Positions 1 through 5,774 of a stretch of 8,928 nucleotides of DNA are shown piece by piece; the stretch's first letter is position 1, and every line of letters starts with the position of its first letter. Below the pieces are notes generated by a model. That model saw nothing but the letters and a program-made list of their open reading frames with translations, was not told where the DNA came from and ran no database searches. The translations under genes were made by a program, and so were the position numbers. Location of the stretch: positions 1 to 8,928 of the forward strand of contig CAMDFD010000042.1 of the NCBI GenBank assembly GCA_945897365.1, written 5' to 3'. The stretch comes from Bordetella parapertussis (GTDB lineage Bacteria > Pseudomonadota > Gammaproteobacteria > Burkholderiales > Burkholderiaceae_B).

Positions 1-226
1 AATCGACATCGCGCATTGCGGCAGCAATGCTGCGTCCATCTCGTACATCGCCAATGTAAAACTTCAACTTAGGACTCGAATAGCGCTTACGCATGTCGTC
101 CTGTTTTTTTTCGTCCCGACTGAAAATACGAATTTCAGCTAACTCAGAGCGCAAGAAGCGCTTAAGGACCGCGTTTCCGAATGAACCCGTGCCACCAGTG
201 ATCAATAGCGTTTTGTTGCCAAACAT
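1..226 (-). CDS. fnlA: UDP-GlcNAc 4,6-dehydratase/5-epimerase-like SDR, N-terminal 75 residues only (FnlA/WbjB/CapE family)
   Basis: This is the 5' part of a gene that continues past base 1. The readable 75 residues start MFGNKTLLITGGTGSFGNAV, a Rossmann beta-alpha-beta with the extended-SDR cofactor motif GGTGSFG at residues 11-17. After it come IFSRDEKKQDDMR (residues 34-46) and FYIGDVRD (56-63). The SRDEKKQDDMR stretch is typical of FnlA/WbjB/CapE, the NAD(P)-dependent enzymes that convert UDP-GlcNAc by 4,6-dehydration and 5-epimerisation in the first step toward UDP-N-acetyl-L-fucosamine. This cytoplasmic enzyme would supply a precursor for O-antigen or capsule. The ATG at 226 is supported by the best ribosome-binding site in the window (GAGGTG, 8 bases upstream). 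It follows the aldolase gene after 17 bases. PseB and CapD/WbpM-type dehydratases share the cofactor motif, but their following sequence fits less well. The catalytic residues lie outside the window. The symbol is by family resemblance; wbjB or capE would be equally valid. Confidence 0.85.
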   Translation of the reverse strand, partial: MFGNKTLLITGGTGSFGNAVLKRFLRSELAEIRIFSRDEKKQDDMRKRYSSPKLKFYIGDVRDGRSIAAAMRDVD

Positions 227-234
227 AAGTACTT

Positions 235-240
235 CACCTC
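235..240 (-). promoter_or_regulatory. Ribosome-binding site of the fnlA-like gene
   Basis: On the minus strand the bases read GAGGTG, followed by 8 bases and then ATG at 226. This is the closest match to a Shine-Dalgarno sequence among the gene starts in the window. It suggests the fnlA-like gene is translated on its own rather than by coupling, unlike most genes before it. Confidence 0.7.
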
Positions 241-243
241 TTT

Positions 244-1281
244 TCACGCATCCCCAAGGGAAAGATTAATTCGGTATTTTTCAGCGTCCCAACCCAAAAG
301 CTCAGAAATATTTTCATCACTTAATGAATCTAATTGATTGTCATCAGACTGCCTGATCATCACGTCGCTGTAACATTTGAGTTGCACCTTTTTGGCCTCA
401 TTGAATTTTTCATTTCCAAAAACTCCCGCGTTACGAACAAAAACAAGCTCTGGCGGATGATCGGCACTTAAAGTTGATGAAATAAAGTCTTTCATACTAT
501 CAAAGAAAAAAGCCTGGGGGCCCAAAAAAACAACATGGTCAGGGTAAAGCGCCCAATCCGTTTTTAGGCGATTAAAGAGTTGCTTATTTAGCACCAATAG
601 ATCGATCTCTTGATTTGATATCAATCGATATCCAATTTTTTCAATTTCCTTGAGACCTACGATGCTAATGTTGTCTCTTTTACCAGTCATTGGTGGTGTG
701 CTGAAAGCCGCAGTAAGTCTCTTCAAAATATCATCAATTTCTTTAACATCGGCACCTCCTACTACGATCCCATGGTTTTTTAGGAACACAACTTCGACAT
801 CTGGCGCTTGCTGCATAGACTCACTGATTGCCCTGGCCAGTTCTGCTCCAGGTTTAAAGTACTCCACACTCAGCCAACGTAATGACTTATCGACATGTGA
901 ACTTATCTCGGCATCACTATTGCACCGAACCAGTCGCGACAAAACCTCGACAGCATGCAAATGAACAACCACTTTATGCGGCATCAATGCATGGAGCAGC
1001 GTCTCAATGGAAGGTCGGAGTTCCGATTTCTCAACCACCTTTGGAGATACGTTGAAATCGCCCGCAGCGATGGCTGTAAGAAGATGAGATAAATTCACAG
1101 GTATGAATATCTCTTTACGATTTGCATCGGCAAGCCAGGCGCCCGAAGCTTTCACCCAAAGCGTGTCGCCCTCCTTCCATGAAAAATTCCCACCCGCACC
1201 CTGAACCAGCATCGGATCGGCACCTATATGCGCGCAATAAGCACTTACCAAATTTTTAAAACTACTGGTAGCCGAAATCAT
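244..1281 (-). CDS. Class II aldolase/adducin-family protein, sugar-phosphate aldolase-like
   Basis: A 345-residue cytoplasmic protein. The first ~200 residues carry the class II aldolase/adducin fold: GAGGNFSWK at 28-36 (phosphate-loop region), KASG at 44-47, SIE at 91-93 with the likely catalytic E93, HLH at 107-109 and NHG at 169-171. H107, H109 and H170 match the three zinc-ligand histidines of L-fuculose-1-phosphate aldolase, so the site looks active. Residues ~200-345 continue with LYPDHVVFLGPQAFFF and RNAGVFGNEKFNEAKK. These resemble the second part of the aldolase half of long RhaD/YuxG-type proteins, but the short-chain dehydrogenase half of those proteins is absent. Known family members cleave or form ketose 1-phosphates with DHAP, or epimerise/decarboxylate sugar phosphates. 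The substrate here is unknown. The start ATG overlaps the HAD gene stop by four bases (ATGA, 1278-1281), so the two proteins are probably made together and may act in sequence. Confidence 0.85.
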   Translation of the reverse strand: MISATSSFKNLVSAYCAHIGADPMLVQGAGGNFSWKEGDTLWVKASGAWLADANRKEIFIPVNLSHLLTAIAAGDFNVSPKVVEKSELRPSIETLLHALMPHKVVVHLHAVEVLSRLVRCNSDAEISSHVDKSLRWLSVEYFKPGAELARAISESMQQAPDVEVVFLKNHGIVVGGADVKEIDDILKRLTAAFSTPPMTGKRDNISIVGLKEIEKIGYRLISNQEIDLLVLNKQLFNRLKTDWALYPDHVVFLGPQAFFFDSMKDFISSTLSADHPPELVFVRNAGVFGNEKFNEAKKVQLKCYSDVMIRQSDDNQLDSLSDENISELLGWDAEKYRINLSLGDA

Positions 1282-2027
1282 GTGCGATCGCCCAGCCTAG
1301 CAATGAATCGACGTAGCTCGCCAAACTCCTCAAAGGCCGCATCTGGTCTGTTGATACCTGTCCCCAATTCAACCCCGACATGCGTTTTCTGCAAGGTCAC
1401 AGCATTAATTTTTTCTCGGGCACCACGGATATCATTTATAGGGTTGTCCCCAATCATCCAGACGCAATCACCCTTTGGTCTCATCTTCTCTAGGGCGATC
1501 TGAAAGGGCGCTTCATGAGGCTTGTCAAACCCCGCTTCCTCGCTTGTAACGATGTAATCAAAATATTTATCCAATCCAAAATAGACCACTTTCCTGAATT
1601 GAATCTGGGCCGTCAAATCCGTCACAATCGCCGTAGGAATTCCCAAGAGCCGAATATCGTCCAGCAGTTCTTTTACTTCGTCGAACAATATGGCTTTACT
1701 TAAAAAAGTCCTCCAATAAGTCTGCTCGAAATCAAGGGCAAGAAGAACTTGCGAGCCAAGCCCCATTATTTCGAGCATCCGCTGAAGATATAAAAGACGG
1801 CTATGTGAAGATGCTGTGTGCAGCAAACGGCTTTTTACTTGGTTTCTGGCTTCTTTGAATGCTTTATCAAAATCTTGTCCTGATATGGAGAGCGTGCTAA
1901 CAACCTTTTCCTTTACGGCCTGTAGGGCAGCGTTATGCGCGGGGTCATACGCATACAGCGTATTGTCTGTGTCAAACAGAAATGCATGTGGAAGGCGATC
2001 AAATAGATCCTGATTGTAAATCTTCAC
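1278..2027 (-). CDS. HAD-superfamily hydrolase (probable sugar-phosphate phosphatase, subfamily IA-like)
   Basis: A 249-residue soluble protein if the GTG at 2027 is the start. All HAD motifs are present: motif I FDTDNTL (18-24) with nucleophile D19 and acid/base D21, motif II T136 in IVTD, motif III K169 in DKPHE, and motif IV GDNPIND (193-199) with D194 and D199. An alpha-helical segment of about 100 residues between motifs I and II fits a C1 cap, as in small-molecule phosphatases such as YjjG or N-acetylneuraminate-9-phosphate phosphatase. The likely reaction is removal of phosphate from a sugar or polyol phosphate. The GTG was chosen because it overlaps the upstream stop as GTGA and sits just before the conserved domain. 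An ATG at 2108 would add 27 residues with no HAD similarity and overlap the upstream gene by 85 bases. It sits between the kinase fusion and the aldolase, coupled to both, which suggests one pathway. The substrate is unknown. Confidence 0.88.
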   Translation of the reverse strand: MKIYNQDLFDRLPHAFLFDTDNTLYAYDPAHNAALQAVKEKVVSTLSISGQDFDKAFKEARNQVKSRLLHTASSHSRLLYLQRMLEIMGLGSQVLLALDFEQTYWRTFLSKAILFDEVKELLDDIRLLGIPTAIVTDLTAQIQFRKVVYFGLDKYFDYIVTSEEAGFDKPHEAPFQIALEKMRPKGDCVWMIGDNPINDIRGAREKINAVTLQKTHVGVELGTGINRPDAAFEEFGELRRFIARLGDRT

Positions 2028-4102
2028 TGTATAAACCGTTTCGTCATTACCTGATTGATGTGAGACAAGGTAACCAATTGCATCAACCCTATGACACCTG
2101 CTTGCCATTTCGGCTGAATATCAAGAAATTCAAGAACGCGAGGACAAAGCATTTGTGCCGCCAATGCAATATCTTCAGCCGAAGTGTCGCCTTCAATGGT
2201 GAGCACTACCTCGGTGGTTTCGTTGTTACTGATCATGTCAACATGCAGACCGCACACCCCAACGAGGACACGGTTGAGTGAAAGCTCATTCATTCCATGT
2301 CGGGTCCGCACAACCAACTTGAGTCGCAAAGGGTGTTTGTCCTCAAGGCTACCTAACACCATAGGATGAATTGGCTGCAGAGAAAGAACCAAATCAGCAT
2401 ATGCTGCCTGAGGGCGAATGAAGCGGGCTGAATCAGGCTCGCGTTTTTCAAACGAAGATAAAACGTGCTCCACTGTATGTCCACGCTTATGTACATCGCG
2501 TTGCAACTTGAAGTACCGTCTTAGCCCCTCATCAATATCCAAGTAAATGCCAAGGTTGTAACAACTGCGCAGCGCTGGCATATATAACGCATGAAGCCCG
2601 CTTGCAATTACAAAGTCATTGCTGTTGACGTTAAATGGCTTACTCATCTTGCCAGATTCGTGGTCATAGTTCTGAGACTGTATGCTCTTTCCATCAGTCA
2701 ACGCAATGAGGTCTCGACTAAACGCCTCCAGATCGTTGGCTGCTGGATTCAAGTGCGTCATTACCTGCCACATAGGTTTCTGTCTGTCCCACAAATGGTA
2801 GTCATCTCCCGATAATGTGACAACGGAGTGCTCGCCGAACAAATCTTTTATCGCATTCGAAAATGTATCCTTACCTGCACCTGAGTCACCCGCAACACCG
2901 ATTACAAAGGGTTTTCTGCTTAGCCTGAAATAGTCGTTTCGGCTAACCGTTTCCCGCCATATTCTGAGCACAAGGATAAGCCCTGTTGCAATCATGGTTG
3001 TATGCAATAAAGACACCGAGTGGCTGCTTAATTTCTCAGAAAGGTGTATCGCATTGACAAGATCAAAATTACCTAATCTCAAAAATCTCAGGGGTGTACT
3101 CAGGAGGGTACTCAGGGCATACAACCCCGAGAATAAACCTGTCAGAACTATTGCAGTTCGTCCACTCATGGCCTGATAGGAGATTAAAAATGGGATGGTC
3201 CATATAAACCAACCGGGTGAGGCCGGCGTCATCAAGACAATCAGAAGAAAGGATATCCCTAATGTTGCGTTGAATAAATCAAAGTTTAGACGGCGAACTC
3301 GCCATACCATGTAGAGTAGAACCAAGTAAATCAAAGGCACCCAATAGACAACGAGATTCCCCCCAAGGTTGAGTGCCAGTCGGTAGACCTTACCCATTTC
3401 CGGATTGCTAAACAACATTTGCAAACCACTGCCAGAGAAAAGGAATGGCAGTCCAAGGACTGCACCACTGATCAAGAATCCAATGATGAATTGGGGCAGG
3501 AGTTGTCTTATGCTGCGATTGTTAATCAGATAAATCAGAAAGAACGGCAGCGCCAGAATCATGCTCAATTTCGCCGAAATGGAAGCGAAAAAAACTGCGC
3601 CAGCTAACTTCAACTGTAATTTCTGCATGAAATACAAGGACGCCGCCATCAGCAGAACTGGGATCAAATCGTTAAATCCAAAGCCATAACTGGCAAGGAT
3701 CACGATGGGCGAAAGCCAGTATGCAATCAGAAGGAGTCTGTCACGACCAGGAAGCAACTGCCTCAACCCAATAAGAAGCAGCAAGTCAGCCGCCAAAAGT
3801 GTGAGGGCGTACCCATAAAGCAAAGGTAAGCCAATAAGTTTTGCTGCCAGTGAAAGTGGCAAAAAAGCCACCCACATCGCATAGCCATACGGGAATGCAA
3901 CCGACGTACCTCCAGCAGATAACCACTCTGACCATGGGTCAAGCGTAAATTTAGAGGTACTTGCATCAAGAAATGGCACGTACCACTCGCCAGTGGCAAG
4001 TGGTGCCATAGAAAAAATCAGTACCAAGCGTATTGCAACTCCAAGCAAGAACAGTGGATGGAGTAACATTTTTTTCATTTGTATCAAGCTGACTTTTCCC
4101 AT
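2024..4102 (-). CDS. Fusion protein: GT-C-like polytopic membrane domain + phosphoribulokinase/uridine-kinase-like P-loop domain
   Basis: 692 residues from the ATG at 4102. An ATG at 4078 (residue 9, five bases after the upstream stop) or at 4069 is also plausible, because the membrane domain begins at about residue 13. Residues ~13-383 hold about ten hydrophobic helices. The loop after the first helix carries D46, D55 and E59, and SPIVILASYGFGFNDLIPV (131-149) recalls the NP...GQ.D stretch of GT-C mannosyltransferase-like families. The last helix ends in arginine-rich sequence (R380-R396), placing the rest in the cytoplasm. Residues ~398-580 are a kinase: Walker A GDSGAGKDT (405-413), GDDYH (432-436), YDHESGK (479-485), GLHALY (502-507) and RD-KRG-EHV-REPD-FIRPQ (535-565). 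The YDH..G, GLH and RD...PQ order resembles phosphoribulokinase. Residues ~585-692 form a C-terminal domain I do not recognise. The kinase probably phosphorylates a small sugar, polyol or nucleoside; the membrane part may be a lipid-sugar-dependent glycosyltransferase. There is no frameshift or stop at the junction. Confidence 0.82.
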   Translation of the reverse strand: MGKVSLIQMKKMLLHPLFLLGVAIRLVLIFSMAPLATGEWYVPFLDASTSKFTLDPWSEWLSAGGTSVAFPYGYAMWVAFLPLSLAAKLIGLPLLYGYALTLLAADLLLLIGLRQLLPGRDRLLLIAYWLSPIVILASYGFGFNDLIPVLLMAASLYFMQKLQLKLAGAVFFASISAKLSMILALPFFLIYLINNRSIRQLLPQFIIGFLISGAVLGLPFLFSGSGLQMLFSNPEMGKVYRLALNLGGNLVVYWVPLIYLVLLYMVWRVRRLNFDLFNATLGISFLLIVLMTPASPGWFIWTIPFLISYQAMSGRTAIVLTGLFSGLYALSTLLSTPLRFLRLGNFDLVNAIHLSEKLSSHSVSLLHTTMIATGLILVLRIWRETVSRNDYFRLSRKPFVIGVAGDSGAGKDTFSNAIKDLFGEHSVVTLSGDDYHLWDRQKPMWQVMTHLNPAANDLEAFSRDLIALTDGKSIQSQNYDHESGKMSKPFNVNSNDFVIASGLHALYMPALRSCYNLGIYLDIDEGLRRYFKLQRDVHKRGHTVEHVLSSFEKREPDSARFIRPQAAYADLVLSLQPIHPMVLGSLEDKHPLRLKLVVRTRHGMNELSLNRVLVGVCGLHVDMISNNETTEVVLTIEGDTSAEDIALAAQMLCPRVLEFLDIQPKWQAGVIGLMQLVTLSHINQVMTKRFIQ

Positions 4103-4680
4103 AAATCTGGCCGCTTGCTACAGACTGCATCTGCTTGGATGTCTAGCTCGACAAGAAGACTCCTCATCAAAGGAATTTCTGTTTCTGCATCTCTACCTTG
4201 TAGCTCAGGGGAGACAATGCAAAGCTTAAAACCGGCATGCTTGAGTCTTTGCGAGTCAATATGGGTAATAGGAAATCGGGTAAAGCAGTCCAGCCAAACC
4301 CAATCGACCATGCCCGCCATAGAGAGCGCTGTTTCAATTGATTCAAATTCTGATACTCGCACGGCACAGCGGTGCTCGCCTGCCATAGCCGACTTCATCA
4401 AAAATGGGAAAGACTGATCAAGAAAGAAATAGTCCTCGATTCCCATGTCCAGCATCAAGGCAATCAAACGGGACTCCAACCCTTCCTCCTTGACATTCAG
4501 AATAAGCGTTCCATGCTTGTAAACACCGATCCAGTCCTGAAAAGATGCGCCGTCGACAAAAGCATCGTGATGGATGATTAGCTGGTCGCCTTTGCTGCGA
4601 ATATCCACCTCGACTCCATATTTCTCAGGCGTCGCTATCAACTCCTTGATCGTATTGCGGCGATGCGCAATAAGCCTCAT
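4084..4680 (-). CDS. GDPD-like phosphodiesterase (TIM-barrel PI-PLC/GDPD superfamily), short form
   Basis: A 198-residue soluble protein without a signal peptide, so probably cytoplasmic. It shows the glycerophosphodiester phosphodiesterase pattern: IAHRR at 4-8 (H6, R7), GVEVDIR at 22-28 (E24, D26 as metal ligands), IIHHD at 35-39 (H38 as second catalytic histidine), LNVKEEG at 61-67 (K64) and the closing ADAVCSKRPDLW at 183-194, like the TDRPD ending of GDPDs. It is about 40-50 residues shorter than typical bacterial GDPDs (~240-250), mainly in the region after H38, but both ends of the barrel are present, so it looks like a compact family member and not a truncated gene. GDPDs hydrolyse glycerophosphodiesters. 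In a polysaccharide operon the substrate could instead be a sugar- or polyol-phosphodiester intermediate, which is inference. Its ATG overlaps the GT2 stop as ATGA (4677-4680), and no clear ribosome-binding site is visible, pointing to translational coupling. Confidence 0.78.
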   Translation of the reverse strand: MRLIAHRRNTIKELIATPEKYGVEVDIRSKGDQLIIHHDAFVDGASFQDWIGVYKHGTLILNVKEEGLESRLIALMLDMGIEDYFFLDQSFPFLMKSAMAGEHRCAVRVSEFESIETALSMAGMVDWVWLDCFTRFPITHIDSQRLKHAGFKLCIVSPELQGRDAETEIPLMRSLLVELDIQADAVCSKRPDLWEKSA

Positions 4681-5375
4681 AGTTTGATTGTCTTTCTTAT
4701 TTTCAAACTAAAGTCGACTGTTCGCAAAATGAACTTGCGCTTCTCGGCCCAATTGACGTTCCAGTGTGACACACCATGTAACCGCTCAGAAAATTTCACT
4801 GGAAACCTGTGTATCTGTAGCCGCTTGCAACGAGCCTGAAAATAGACATATAAGTCCAGCGAAAAGTCATTTGGAGGATCTTTCCATGTCTCAAAAAATG
4901 CACGAGAAAACATATTGGGCTGAGCGTTGATATCCCACATTGGCTTAGCCAGCAGAATAGTTTCAAAAAAACTCATGCCCATGGTGAAGATGATGTCCGC
5001 CAAGGGGCGTCCGTAGCGTCGGCCTTTGACAAAAATGTCGTTTCCGTATTTTTCGAAAAGCTTCAGCCCTTGCAGTGCATCCTGAGGATCGGTCTGCATG
5101 TCAGCATGCGTCCATCCGATAATTTTGCCTTTTGCTGCTCGGAGTCCAGAAAGAATTCCAAAGCCGTATCCCTGATTTTTCTCGACACGAATGCTTCTGC
5201 ATCCGGGATATCGGGGCAACAGACTTTCCAACACTAGACTACTATTGTCTGTTGATCCGTTGTCAACAAGAATGACCTCAATATCTGGGTAATGCGTCAC
5301 CTCTTTGCACCGCTCTAACAACAGCGGAAGATTAGCTGCTTCGTTGTAGCAAGGAATCACAAGAGAAAATTTCAT
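4677..5375 (-). CDS. GT2 family glycosyltransferase, polyprenyl-phosphate sugar synthase-like (GtrB/DPMS-like, no membrane anchor)
   Basis: 232 residues with a GT-A fold. Visible motifs are LVIPCYNEAANLP at 5-17, ILVDNGSTDNS at 35-45 (nucleotide binding, D38), NQGYGFGILSGLRAAKG at 67-83 and HADMQTDP at 90-97 with the metal-binding D92. Also seen are DINAQPNMFSR (148-158) and ERLHGVSHWN (197-206), both seen in dolichyl-phosphate mannose synthase-like enzymes. The expected reaction is transfer of a sugar from an NDP-sugar to polyprenyl phosphate on the cytoplasmic face. Usual GtrB proteins are ~300 residues with two C-terminal helices; this one stops after the catalytic domain with a basic tail (KIRKTIKL), so membrane contact would be peripheral or via GtrA. 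The gtrA-like stop and this ATG abut directly (TAAATG), and the order gtrA then gtrB-like matches Gtr clusters. A different acceptor cannot be ruled out. Confidence 0.87.
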   Translation of the reverse strand: MKFSLVIPCYNEAANLPLLLERCKEVTHYPDIEVILVDNGSTDNSSLVLESLLPRYPGCRSIRVEKNQGYGFGILSGLRAAKGKIIGWTHADMQTDPQDALQGLKLFEKYGNDIFVKGRRYGRPLADIIFTMGMSFFETILLAKPMWDINAQPNMFSRAFFETWKDPPNDFSLDLYVYFQARCKRLQIHRFPVKFSERLHGVSHWNVNWAEKRKFILRTVDFSLKIRKTIKL

Positions 5376-5774
5376 TTAAGCCCTAAGAGATCCAGATCTG
5401 AATACAAGCAGTTTCATACCCAAAAAGTTAAGGCTAGCTGAAACCCCCGTCGCCAACAAGAATGCAATTTTAGTAGCCGCCACGGCCTCAATAAGTAGGG
5501 CCAGGGTCAGTGCGTTCACAACCACATTGGCGCACAAGGTGGCTACGTACAAAAATGCAAAACGCCACGCGCTACTAGGCGGATTCAGTTTGTGGCTAAA
5601 GGTCCACCTGCGATGTGCGAAATAGGCGAGAACAGTACCGACAAGAAAGCTCAATGCTTTTGCAGTGTCTATACCCGCCAACCCCATCCAGACCAAGCTG
5701 CGATAGACCATGTAATCAACCATTACTATTAAGGAGCCAATTACAAGAAATAAGGCTACTTCTCGCCTCATCAT
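5376..5774 (-). CDS. gtrA: GtrA-family small membrane protein (probable polyprenyl-phosphate-sugar translocation)
   Basis: 132 residues with four predicted hydrophobic helices at about 6-25, 38-54, 70-93 and 100-122. Family marks include FLVIGSLIVMVDYMVYRSL (9-27), KALSFLVGTVLAYFAHRRWTF (39-59; the RRWTF ending helix 2 is typical) and the closing NFLGMKLLVF (116-125). Length and topology are normal for GtrA (PF04138). Members of the family are thought to help move undecaprenyl-phosphate-linked sugars to the outer face of the inner membrane; the mechanism is not settled. The start overlaps the nucleotidyltransferase stop as ATGA (5771-5774), and a second ATG follows directly. A GGAAAG ribosome-binding site lies six bases upstream. 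The GT2 partner follows with no gap. The symbol denotes the family, not a specific ortholog. Confidence 0.87.
   Translation of the reverse strand: MMRREVALFLVIGSLIVMVDYMVYRSLVWMGLAGIDTAKALSFLVGTVLAYFAHRRWTFSHKLNPPSSAWRFAFLYVATLCANVVVNALTLALLIEAVAATKIAFLLATGVSASLNFLGMKLLVFRSGSLRA
5381..5384 (-). promoter_or_regulatory. Ribosome-binding site of the GT2 gene
   Basis: AGGG on the minus strand lies inside the 3' end of the gtrA-like gene, five bases before the ATG at 5375. It supports that start and fits tight coupling of the two genes. Confidence 0.45.

Noticed and set aside
515..530. TGGGGGCCCA palindrome followed by seven A on the plus strand, resembling a terminator.
   Set aside because: It lies inside the aldolase gene, the stem is very short, and for minus-strand transcripts the T-rich tract comes before the stem, so it does not fit an intrinsic terminator in either direction.
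650..964. Open frame of 104 codons on the plus strand.
   Set aside because: It is antisense to the well-supported aldolase gene, has no recognisable domain and no ribosome-binding site that stands out.
2024..4102. Possibility that the membrane and kinase parts are two genes with an internal start.
   Set aside because: The frame is open throughout, no stop lies near the junction, and no clear ribosome-binding site with a start is evident just before the kinase motifs; a fusion is the simpler reading.
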